A stretch of 10,740 nt of DNA from Podila epigama (GCA_015679605.1 JAAAVE010001043.1:1-10740), one strand, 5' to 3'. Numbered from the stretch's first letter, positions 1 through 8,403 are shown. The notes: generated by a model not told the origin, from the letters alone. Translations and numbers: made by a program.

Positions 1-397
1 TTTTTTCTTGGTTGATTCATCAGACAGCTTCAGTCTGCTGCGTATTTTCTTGCTGTGGAGAAAAAAAATCTTCTTTGAGCACGGACGATGTGAAATGAAA
101 TGGGTGGGATGGTATGGGGGACATTGCATGTCTGTGCGGTGTGTTTACTGCACCATCTTTTTTTTTGGAGCATTTCAATGTAACACAACAATGACAATGA
201 CAACGACAAGCAAACAGACAGCAAAAACGAACAAACAGAATCAAACAACGGCATTTCACCGCCCCTCGGATTCCTATTCGCACTAGCCAACAGCTTAACA
301 ACAAAAAGGAAATCCCAACGGATCATGCATGGACAACATTCCATCCATCTAGATTACTGACTACTTATCTGTCATCATTCCCAACACGTTACATTAG
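1..397 (+). other. Upstream leader / putative first intron of the KH-protein gene
   Basis: No convincing coding sequence is visible here. The 3' end looks intronic: a TACTGAC branch-point match at 355-361 is followed 36 nt later by the first AG, at 396-397, and the KH reading frame opens exactly there (a TAG at 395-397 closes it on the left). Possible donors lie upstream, for example GTATGG at 112 and GTAACA at 180. An ATG at 109-111 directly abuts the GTATGG donor and would join in phase 0 to position 398, so an exon contributing only the start codon is conceivable. The real first exon could equally lie left of the window. Confidence 0.45.
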
Positions 398-3300
398 CCA
401 AAGCTCTCTATCAAGGTTAGCAAGAGTGCCATCACACCCGACACATCCCAGGGAAACAACACAGGTCCTTCTTCTTCTTCTTCGTCTTTTGAACAACAAG
501 AGTCGAAACACGAAAAGACACCTCTGTCATCAACGTCGGGATCAGGCACTGGATCAGGCAAACATGCAGAAGGAACAGAAGCAGGAACAAAGGCTGAAGC
601 AGGAGCAGAAGCAGAAGCTGGAGCAGAAACAGGAACAACCACCAATGGATCACATCCCAACACCTGCACTGCCTTTTCAGCCTACTGCACTGTCGTCCCG
701 CAGTTCAAGGCTGCCATAGACAGGATCTCTGCACTCACAAACACAAGCATCACTATGCTTTCCAGTCCGTTCCATGCTCTGCCAACGACAAAATCCGTCG
801 TTGCAGCCCATGCGCGTCAAGAGATGGTCGAGTTGCTCATCTCTGGCTCGTGGGAGGATGCCGAAGCAGCCAGACTCTTGCTCTTGGTGGCTGTCGAGGA
901 ACTCCAACCAGCCATCGTCTCGGAAAAGGTCCACATTGATCTTAAATATCAAAACTTGATATCTGGCCGCAAGCGTCAGGACCTCCAGGATCTGATGGCC
1001 AAAACTCGAACGAGCATCTACCTGAGCTCACCACTCGTGCATGTTGGAAACGCGCCGTACAATGACGTGTATATCACTGGCGAGGCATCCAAAGTGCGCC
1101 AAGTCAAAGAACACTTGATTAATGCGTGTACTCGCCTCCAGTCCACTTCGGCCTCCAACACACGTCAAATCAACATTGCTTCGAGGAAACTCGACTGGAT
1201 GCTGGATAACCACAGGGAAAGTTTTAGAGCCATCATGACCGACAACGCCACCTTTATCTCTTTCCCACCCCTTGGATCGAACAATAGCACTCTTCACGTC
1301 CATGGAGAGTCGCGTGTGAATGTCGAGAGGACTATTCGTACAGTCATGCAACTCGTAAGTGTGAACAAAGAACTAGAGGAAAGATGACCTTTTTATTTAT
1401 GGGGGTTCTCATTGTATATCGATATCGATCGCTTAACGTCGTCTTCTCTTCTCCTTTACACGTTTGCATATTCCAACTAATGCTCGCGCACGGGGGTGTC
1501 ACATCTTAAAAATGACTAGTCTTCCCAGTTCCATTCGAGCTCTGTGACATTACTGACACCTATTCGAGATGGTCTGGTCCTCGGTGCACCCACAGCCTCT
1601 GTCTCGGCCGCCAGTGCCTTAACCCCTGTCGCAAACGTCTCAAAGTTGGTATCACAAGTATCGGGAGCCGAGGTCGAGTTCCGTAACAACAGCTTCTTCA
1701 TCTTTGGCAATGAGATTCAGACCAGAGTCGCAGTCCAATTCTTGGCAGATGTTGACTTTATCAAGAATGCTCACTATGAGGTCAAGTTCTCTGTTGAATT
1801 GGCCAACGAGCATCGCGAGTTTATTTCTGGCAAGAAAAATGGGAAAATCAACAGGATCATGAAGGCCACTGGGGCAAAGATCAAATTTGAACCATGTAAC
1901 GAGTACAACTTTTATGTCGACCTCAGCTCCAACATTGCTGTCAAGGCGGTCGAAGCATTGGCCTTACTTCAGGAAGAGCTCCCAGCCGAGATCTCGTTCC
2001 ACGTCCCAGAGACATACCACAAACGCATCATTGGTGTTGGAGGAAAGAATATTCAACGCATCATGAAAAAATATGGGGTCTATGTCAAATTCTCGAATTC
2101 AGACGAGTTTGCTAGTCTCGGCGGCTACTTTGACAACCTGGACAATGTCGTCGCAAGGACACCTTCCAAGAATGCCATGAACCTTGACAACCTCAAACAC
2201 GCCGTCATGGAGCTTGTCAATCCAAAGGACAAGGATTTTGTACATCATACCCTCTCTATCCCCAAACAATACCACTTGGCCCTCATGTCAGATCATGCGC
2301 GAGCCTTGAGCGAGGTTCAAGATGCTACCAATGTCACCATCCGATTCCCTGCTAGAGAATCTGGCAGTGACCACGTTTTGATTGCTGGACCAGAGTCATT
2401 GATTCAACAGGCAACATCGATGCTGCTCTCCTTGGTGGATGAGCAGTATGTCTACCCTGTGCCCTTTTCGGAGGCCATGGGTCGCGTGCTAGCCAAGCCA
2501 GAGTTCCAGACTGAGGTAGTGGACAAGATGAAGATTGAATGGAACATGACCCTCGTCCCACCCCAACCTCGCGCCTCATCTCAACCAGCCGCTGCTGAAG
2601 AGGGTCGTTCAAGGGCGGATGCGACAAGGTCATCTACTACCAAGGCATCCACTTCATTATCTCCTCCAACGCAAGCGGGGTTGACAGCCTCTACTGGAGA
2701 AAGTGCCCGTGCAAACGATACCCAGACTTTTGCACCAGAGACGACGACGGGCGGCGAAGAAAGATTGACCAGATCCTTGAGTAGTCTCACCGATAGTGAT
2801 GACGATGACGATGACGACGATAACGAGGAGGAAGACCATATCTTTGTCTTCAAGTACAGCCGTAATAACGAGGATTATCTCCAGAACGCCAAGGAGCTTT
2901 TGGTACAGTACCTGGTCGATAATCAAATCGAAGTGTATGATGACGAGATCCGGATCCAACGGCCAAGGTCCGATTCCTTTGCAGAAGCATTCCCTTACTT
3001 TAATAGCAAGATCTTGTCTTCCGTGGGAACTGGAGCAGGTAACGTGTGGTATTTGATTCTCATCAGAAATGGTGAGAGAAAGAGGACATTTAACATCTGT
3101 TGCTATTTTTTTTGATGGTGCTTACGCTTTACTTACTTCATCGTCTCCATTGATATGTAGATCACAACACCAATACGGCAGCATTCCTCAATTACTCGCT
3201 CTTCGAGACGCCTGGCAATGCTTTCGATGCACCAAACGCAACAGGGATGGGACATGGCGCTCATGGCGCAGCTGGGGCGATGGCCGTCGCTCCAGATATT

Positions 3301-5406
3301 CGCTCACTTTTCCCGAATGGTCACGCGCCAGGTCTTCCACCACTGGCCTCCTCTCCTCCTCGTTGGTCAGAACAGTTCTCAAGACAATTGACCTCTGTCC
3401 CCAACTCAACTCCTGGACAACCTGCCATCCATGGTGCCACGACCACCTCAGCATCTACCACCAGCGGCGCCGTCGGTATCCATACTAGTACCGTCTCGAG
3501 TGGTTCCTCTTTTCCTGTAGGACTTTCTTCCAACACAGGATATGGATTTAACCAGCCGATGAGTGACTTTAACCGTGTCACGTCATTGCCAATGGATCCA
3601 TGGGCCAGTCCTATGTCACATTCTCAATTGCACGACGGGCACACAAAGCAGCAACAACAACAACAGCAGCAGCAGCATCTGCATCAGACGCCTAATAATG
3701 GGTACCCCGGTTCCATCGGACAGTTCCGTACTCCTCCAGGACCACCGGGTGTGTCGGGTAACACATCATCTATGTCAGCACATGGACATCACCCTGGTGT
3801 AGGTGCTGGGTTCTATACACCAAGCAGCCACAGTATGAGCCATAGCCATAACTACAATGGCAACAGCGGTGGCAACAACAACAACAACAGCCATGGTCAA
3901 CAGCCGTTTTCACCAGAGGGACCCTACACGTATGGAAGTGGATTCCAAACACCCCACTCTACATCCTCCAACCACCTCTACTCCAACAATAATTCACCTG
4001 TCCAAGGGAACTCTTCCAATAACAACAATACTACTGGTGGAGGTGGAGGAGGATCAGGAGGAGGATTTGGATCTCATTCGCCAGTACAACAACAGCAACA
4101 GCAACAACAGCAGCAGCAGCAGCAGTATTCACCACACCATCATCAACCCTCGCCTCAAAGACCAATCTCTGCGTTCTCATCCAATTTACGGGACAGTCTC
4201 TTGTCCTTTGACGAAAAGATGCTTTCCAACGGTGGCAATAATAATGTTGGTTTTGGAAGTGGTGGTGGTGGTGGCGGTGGTTCAAGTGTTGGCCCAGCGT
4301 TTGGTGCCGGGTATGGCCCATCCCTCAACAGTGGCAATGTGCGTGCGTTTCAACAGCAGATGGCATTTCAGCAGCAGCAGCAGCAACACATGCCTAGTAG
4401 TCAAGGATACTCGCCTCATTCTAGCTATGGTCAACAAAACTACCCTCAGAGCCGGCAGCGTCATTCTAGCCACAACAGTAATGCTAGCAGCCATCATACC
4501 ATGTTTTTGGGACCTATTGGCGGCGATCTCGCCTCAGCTGGAGACAGTGTTCACAGCGATGATATTTCGACTGAGGATGAGAGTGATGAACCCTTTGACA
4601 AGATGAGGAGTCGTCTTCGATCCCATCCACTGCAACAGCACTCAATTCAACAACAACAACCGTATCAGCGTCAGAGTACTTTTGCGCCTACGACCTCATC
4701 ATCATCCTCTTCTACATTATCAGCCTCCGTCTTGGCCGGTCGTCGTGGTTCAGTTCCTTCCATGGGGTCAATGTACAGTAACCAATTACTGTTTTCACCT
4801 CATCAACCATTCCAGCATGGTAAAAATACGAGCGCCCACAACCATCACTATCAGTCTGTGACACCGCCTCCTTCGATCATTCGCCCGAGTCATAGTAATT
4901 CAGATCTGCATGGCCACAAATCTCTTGTCAATGCTATGGCGCGACATTCGCTGGGTCCTCAAGAGGGTATGATCAATAATGGTGGTAATAACAGTAGTAG
5001 TAACAATAGCCCAGGCAGAGGGCTCGTTAGCCTTGGGGGAGCGTTGCCATCGTTGAGTGCACGGTCTTCACCCTTTGGTGATGAACGAGACTTGTTTGCC
5101 AGTGGACTTGGCGGCATCATTGGTGGTGGGACCATCAGCCATAATTACAATAACAACAATAACACGAACAATAGCGATAATCTTCACAATGGCAACACCG
5201 CCGCCACCACTACAGGAGACAGCAATCAACATGGCTACTATCGTACGATTGATCATCGACAATCCAAGAGCAATCGAAATAGTGTAGCGAGTGATGACAG
5301 TGGGCGTCATGTCTCGGGCGTTTTGATGGGCTCGGTTTTGTCACCTTCTGCACTCCCCTTCATGGACCCACCTGGTCAGCACCTTGTTGGTGGTTGGCAT
5401 CGTTGA
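398..5406 (+). CDS. Multi-KH-domain RNA-binding protein with long prion-like C-terminal tail (3 visible exons, start unresolved)
   Basis: Exons are 398-1354, 1520-3071 and 3161-5406, joined in frame to give at least 1584 residues. Residues 1-105 are Ser/Gly/Ala/Glu-rich. A KH-like unit at about residues 178-240 has GRKR in place of GxxG. A degenerate unit follows (255-319). A KH near 405-471 has GKKN, a canonical KH (475-549) has GVGG at 491-494, and another degenerate unit lies at 563-627. After an acidic Asp/Glu run comes a KH-like segment, then about 750 residues of disordered Q/N/G/S/H/P sequence. KH folds bind single-stranded RNA through the GxxG loop, so a cytoplasmic mRNA-regulatory role resembling the Bicaudal-C or vigilin type is likely but inferred. 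The central KH block resembles a conserved fungal KH protein family. The first in-frame ATG (755) lies inside apparent coding sequence, so the true start is probably in an exon upstream of 398. The gene converges on the BAG gene. Confidence 0.85.
1355..1519 (+). other. Intron of the KH gene (165 nt, phase 0)
   Basis: The donor is a perfect GTAAGT at 1355-1360. A CTAAT branch-point candidate lies at 1477-1481, and the next AG is at 1518-1519. Exon 2 then resumes in the reading frame that carries the KH domains. An alternative acceptor at 1527-1528 is also in frame and would delete three residues. The frame reading through the donor stops within 11 codons, which supports splicing. Confidence 0.85.
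2791..2838 (+). repeat. GAT/GAC/GAG acidic codon tract
   Basis: A coding run of mixed Asp and Glu codons with one Asn gives an acidic linker after the KH array. GAT and GAC alternate, so this is not a pure trinucleotide repeat. That suggests the amino-acid composition rather than recent slippage is what is maintained. Confidence 0.8.
3072..3160 (+). other. Intron of the KH gene (89 nt, phase 1)
   Basis: The donor is GTGAGA at 3072-3077 and the acceptor is TGTAG ending at 3160, with CTTAC branch-point candidates between them. Splicing makes a GAT codon across the junction and joins the KH/acidic exon to the low-complexity exon in frame. Without splicing the protein would end at 3115 in a non-conserved tail. 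Confidence 0.85.
3649..4386 (+). repeat. CAG/CAA polyglutamine, AAC/AAT polyasparagine and GGN polyglycine tracts
   Basis: Within the last exon there are about 9 Gln codons at 3649-3675, 13 at 4087-4125 and 6 at 4369-4386, all mixtures of CAG and CAA. Between them lie Asn runs (around 3871-3890 and 4015-4030) and Gly runs (4036-4071 and 4261-4281). They form a prion-like, presumably disordered region of the KH protein. The mixed codons argue against a simple recent expansion, although the tracts should still vary in length between strains. Confidence 0.9.
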
Positions 5407-5635
5407 AGACAGAAATATAGCAAAAGAAATAAAGAAAATCTGTGTTGTTTGTTTGTTCGTTCTATGGACACATGTCGAAGTATTGACCTTACTTGATCAT
5501 ATCCTTGTTCTAAAAATGTTTGCGAGTGAAGTGACATATGAAAAAGAAGAAGAAAAAGCACAGAAATGCGTTTGTGCAAGCAAGGGACGATGACAACGAG
5601 ATAAATGTAGACATGGGATATCAATGTGTATCCAT
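5407..5635. other. Convergent intergenic spacer between the KH and BAG genes
   Basis: This 229-nt spacer separates two stop codons on opposite strands, so it must hold both 3' ends. The plus-strand poly(A) signal is clear. I find no AATAAA on the minus strand for the BAG gene within it. No ORF here looks coding. Confidence 0.6.
5428..5433 (+). terminator. AATAAA polyadenylation signal of the KH gene
   Basis: A perfect AATAAA starts 22 nt after the TGA stop and is followed from about 5440 by a GT-rich stretch of the kind that binds cleavage factors. This predicts a very short 3' UTR. Confidence 0.6.
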
Positions 5636-6429
5636 CTATCTTTTGACAACCTTGTCAGAAGCCTTGACTTGGTCATTCAACTCATCAATCTGATCCAACC
5701 ACTTTTGTGTCTCCTTGACAGCTTCTCTCCGAGTCGCCCTGGCTACCTCAAAGTGTTCCTTGCAGATGACACCATCAAAGACGAGAAGAGACTGGAGTAA
5801 TGTCTCGGATAACATGGCATGTCCATCCATCAATTGTTTCCGTGCTGGTGGCATGGCTGCCAGATAATAAGGTGGTGGATTGGATTGCAAGTACTTTGCG
5901 ACTGCCTGTTCGTACCGTGGGAAATGCTCATGGACCAATGTTCTTGCGTTTTGAAGTGATGCCTGTACACGCTGGATCAATGCGTATTCTTCAGGGTCTC
6001 CGTGTGTTGTCAGTGTATGAATGTCGTCTTTCTGGAAGAAAAAGGGAAAAGAGGTTGAGAAAGGAAAAATTTTGAATCATTTTCATGTTAGTAAAACTCA
6101 TCAAGTCTCTTCAGAACCACACACACACACAAAAAAAAAAAACACTTTGGTATTCTCAGTCGCTTCATGGAGCGTAATATCTAACTTACTGTCGGCTTGG
6201 TACCCATCATAGTAATTTGACCGTTGGGTTTGATCCCGAAACAGGACAAAGGCGCAGTGTCATCTTTCATTGTTGCACCACCATAGATCAATGTGAGGCC
6301 TCCCTTGGGAACACCTGTCCGTTCATGACATTTCAGACGCAGTTCGCCTAATCGAATATCTGCCAAAGTCCTGCCTTCAAACTCATAGCCATGTTTCTCT
6401 CGGCCCCATTTAACACTGATAATGGCCAT
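5636..6429 (-). CDS. Ubiquitin-like + BAG domain protein (BAG1-type Hsp70 nucleotide-exchange factor)
   Basis: Two exons, 6429-6190 and 6031-5636, give 211 residues. Residues 1-80 form a ubiquitin-like domain starting at the initiator Met: strands around ISVKW and YEFEG, a central LKCHERTGVP helix region, a LIYGGATMKDD turn and a final GQITMMGT strand. Residues about 92-205 form a BAG helical bundle, ending in an ARATRREAVKETQKWLDQIDEL helix typical of the Hsp70-contacting face. BAG proteins bind the Hsp70 ATPase domain and speed ADP release, and the ubiquitin-like part can link the chaperone to the proteasome. Domain order and length match BAG1-type proteins of fungi and animals. No membrane segment is seen, so it is probably cytosolic, unlike yeast Snl1. 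The ATG is the first in frame and sits just downstream of a CAA-rich leader. Confidence 0.92.
6032..6189 (-). other. Intron of the BAG gene (158 nt, phase 0)
   Basis: On the minus strand the donor is GTAAGT at 6189-6184 and the acceptor is TTCCAG at 6037-6032. A CTCAAC-type branch site lies about 25 nt before the acceptor. The intron falls exactly between the ubiquitin-like and BAG domains, so each domain is one exon. It contains an (AC)n/A-rich tract at 6119-6142. Confidence 0.88.
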
Positions 6430-7630
6430 ATTGTTCTGTTTTGTTGTGTTTTCGTTTTATATCTTGATGCGCTGTTGTTGTTGTTGTTGTTGTTGTTGTT
6501 GGTTAAAGTAGGTGCTGAGTGTTGCTCTTGAGGTTGATAGTGTTGCACCTGTTTCTTGGTCTATTTCAAAATAACCAAAAAAAAAAAGCTTAGTCTCGAC
6601 ACTTAAGAGAAATGCAATTGGGTCGACATCGAACACACATGCGACAAAACATATGTATCTATTCGACAAGAAATAGTCAATGGCTCCTTACTACAAAACT
6701 GCAAAATGTCACAGTAAAAGGAATGTTAACAATTGGGAAAAAAAGAGAAATGAACAGTCGAAATCTCGTTGCATTAAAACATTTCGTTCTCAGGCACATT
6801 CAGTATTTCGAAATGCACGTACATCGATGTTACACAAATACGTACAAAACGAACATCCAAACTGGTCAACGAATTTCAGGTCTCCAAGTCAACGAAGGGC
6901 GGGACCTTCGAGATACCACAGCTTCCCAGTTCAGCTCAACTGCATTTGTGCATCATGAACAAGAAGACGACAATCAGATTCTACCTTCTACCACCATTGT
7001 TCTAAAGTCCAATATCTCTCATTTTTCAGGCAGTCTATGACCCCCAAAAGAAATTAGGTCTACTGCATGAATATGTTGACATCTGCTTCTCTAAACTCGA
7101 TAATAAAAGCTCTTTGCTTAATCACTGACATCAGAAGGGATCCGCCAAGTCTTTCCTCTTCAATAACCTGTATAGTCTGACAATGTCGCGTAAAACTCGT
7201 CAGAGTAACTTTGACTTTGTCATATGTTTAGGCTTGGTCTGAACATGGACTTCAAGCATGAAATAAAAAAGTCTGCTTCATCCTCGAAAATTGCTATGCC
7301 CTACAAAAAATGTGGACATTACTATGAGAAAAGAAGCCTGTCGAAAAAAGTCAAGTCGACTATAATGCCTTCCCCCCCCCCCAGATGTAGATATTTCAGA
7401 TCGAACATTGGACAAATGTACCGCAAAAAAACAGTGAACGTCGACCCTAGCGATGTTGAGAAACTTGTTCAGGTCCAGAAGCTATGGGTTTCTTTCTCAA
7501 TCTGTATATAAGATTTTCGTCGCATTCATGCTGCACAATGGCAAAAAAAAAAAAAAAGGCTAAGCTAAGCTTGGACAATTTGATTTTTTTTTTTGTAGAT
7601 TGTCGTTTGCGTCTGTACAAATCCCCTTTT
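6430..7630. other. 1.2 kb intergenic region, no supported gene
   Basis: This lies between the start of the BAG gene and the end of the prefoldin gene, so it should hold the BAG promoter and the prefoldin 3' end. It is AT-rich with homopolymers: A runs near 6579 and 7544, and C11 at 7372-7382. An open frame of 142 codons at 6612-7040 (+) has no recognisable motif, no biased codon use and no clear splice partners. A second at 7224-7511 (+) is Lys/Ser-rich and equally unconvincing. I looked for tRNA-like and rRNA-like sequence by eye and saw none. Confidence 0.5.
6473..6501. repeat. (TTG)n microsatellite, read (CAA)n in the BAG-gene leader
   Basis: About nine uninterrupted TTG units on the plus strand lie some 45-70 nt upstream of the BAG start codon. 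On the sense strand this is a CAA repeat. CAA repeats are unstructured and common in fungal 5' leaders, and they favour ribosome scanning. It is probably transcribed leader; the transcription start is unknown. Confidence 0.75.
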
Positions 7631-7635
7631 TTATT
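7630..7635 (-). terminator. AATAAA poly(A) signal overlapping the PFD2 stop codon
   Basis: On the minus strand the final codons read CAA-TAA-A, so AATAAA (7635 to 7630) contains the TAA stop. T-rich plus-strand sequence further downstream (for example around 7577-7590) gives A-rich sense sequence. No better signal is obvious, but use of this one is inferred. Confidence 0.4.
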
Positions 7636-8310
7636 GCTTGACCTGGATGTTGTACTTTTTCTGAAAGGCTGCAAACTCGTCTTCCTTCTTCTTGTAGGTC
7701 TGAACGAGCTGTGTTGTCACGTTACGGATCTATTTTTGTTTTGGTTTGCAGTTATACAAAAGGATAAAATGTGTTAACGGATTGAAGAATAAAAGTTGCA
7801 AATGTAACTCCAGAGAATGTTCAAAATAAGATAAACCAAAGTAGACAGTGTAGAGCCGCTTTAGAATGGAAGGGGAAAAAGAAACAAAAGCAACATACGC
7901 CTTCCTGGTTGGTCTTCAATGCTGGAAGGACCTCCTTCACTGTACGCTCCACGAGAACACCACCGACAAGTCGAAAGCATTTCCTGTCACCGTCCAAGGG
8001 CGAAATAGTATCCAGAACAAGTCTATCGTATAATAAAAACAAGTGGAGAGAAAGAGAGAGAGAAAGAGAAAGAGAAAAAAATGAGTTTCGTCAATGAGTT
8101 AATGAGTTTTGTGATGAAACGAAATGAATCACCATCCAACACAGCTTGATCACTTGTTTGTTGACAGTTTTACGTGTGCTCATCAGCCTCGGTCTCGAGT
8201 TCGCCAATCTTTTGCGCCAGTGAACTGAGTTCCTGCTTCATGGTGTTGTATGTCTGCGTCAACTCCTGGTCGCTGGGACGCTTGCTTGCACTGCTACTGC
8301 TGCTTGACAT
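7631..8310 (-). CDS. PFD2: Prefoldin subunit 2 (GimC beta-type subunit)
   Basis: Three exons, 8310-8174, 8022-7899 and 7729-7631, encode 119 residues. This is close to the roughly 110-155 typical of prefoldin 2. After a Ser-rich start, residues 14-45 form the N-terminal coiled-coil helix (QELTQTYNTMKQELSSLAQKIGELETEADEH). The family hallmark follows: LVLDTISPLDGDRKCFRLVGGVLVERTVKEVLPAL. This is the beta-hairpin region of beta-type subunits. The second helix runs from KTNQEG to the end (VQTYKKKEDEFAAFQKKYNI). Prefoldin is a cytosolic hexamer that captures nascent actin and tubulin and passes them to the TRiC/CCT chaperonin. The exon junctions fall at phases 2 and 0, and all splice sites are GT-AG. 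It is co-oriented with the BAG gene but 1.2 kb away. Confidence 0.95.
7730..7898 (-). other. Second intron of PFD2 (169 nt, phase 0)
   Basis: The minus-strand donor is GTATGT at 7898-7893 and the acceptor is ATAG ending at 7730. It separates the VGGVLVERTV hairpin exon from the C-terminal helix exon. Confidence 0.88.
8023..8173 (-). other. First intron of PFD2 (151 nt, phase 2)
   Basis: The minus-strand donor is GTAAAA at 8173-8168 and the acceptor is GATAG ending at 8023. A split Thr codon (AC|A) restores the conserved E-H-x-LVLDT junction. The intron carries a GA-rich microsatellite at about 8046-8079, which reads as a polypyrimidine tract near the acceptor on the sense strand. Confidence 0.88.
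8046..8079. repeat. GA-rich simple repeat in PFD2 intron
   Basis: GAGA/GAAAGA units on the plus strand give a C/T-rich tract on the transcribed (minus) strand shortly upstream of the 3' splice site. It probably serves as an extended polypyrimidine tract. Confidence 0.75.
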
Positions 8311-8395
8311 GATGTTTTTGAGGATGTATGTTGTAGCGTGTTTGTGGAGATGGACGATGAAAGATCCAAGGACTTTATTTTCGAATCGAGTCTGG

Positions 8396-8403
8396 TCACG
8401 TGA
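8396..8403. promoter_or_regulatory. TCACGTGA palindromic E-box upstream of PFD2
   Basis: A perfect 8-bp palindrome with a CACGTG core lies about 86-93 nt upstream of the PFD2 start codon, a normal position for an upstream activating site. In fungi this core is bound by bHLH proteins of the Cbf1/Tye7 type. It lies about 107 nt past the stop of the neighbouring minus-strand gene, so it belongs more plausibly to PFD2. Function is inferred. Confidence 0.5.

Noticed and set aside
8-286. Open frames on both strands in the first 340 bases
   Set aside because: They begin mostly with non-ATG codons, are low in complexity and show no domain. They overlap a likely intron or leader.
755-1387. ATG at 755 as the start of an independent 210-residue protein
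   Set aside because: The same frame is open for 119 codons upstream with sequence such as VVPQFKAAIDRISALTNTS that looks coding, and a perfect GTAAGT donor cuts the frame at 1354. It is better read as an internal exon.
2796-4400. Trinucleotide repeats as a CRISPR array or satellite
   Set aside because: They are coding microsatellites without spacers, in frame with Asp, Gln, Asn and Gly codons.
3857-4606. Long plus-strand frame overlapping the KH tail, and several minus-strand frames there
   Set aside because: Their Ser/Asn/Thr and Ala/Cys/Val runs are out-of-frame readings of the CAG, AAC and GGT repeats of the real exon.
7020-7260. Minus-strand fragment reading VLRDIVRLYRLLKRKDLADPF, resembling an LYR-motif protein
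   Set aside because: The open stretch is only about 20 codons, with a stop directly after and no convincing splice sites or ATG to extend it.
6430-7630. Heat-shock elements in the BAG promoter
   Set aside because: Only scattered TTC/GAA half-sites with wrong spacing were seen. No nGAAnnTTCn array is present.
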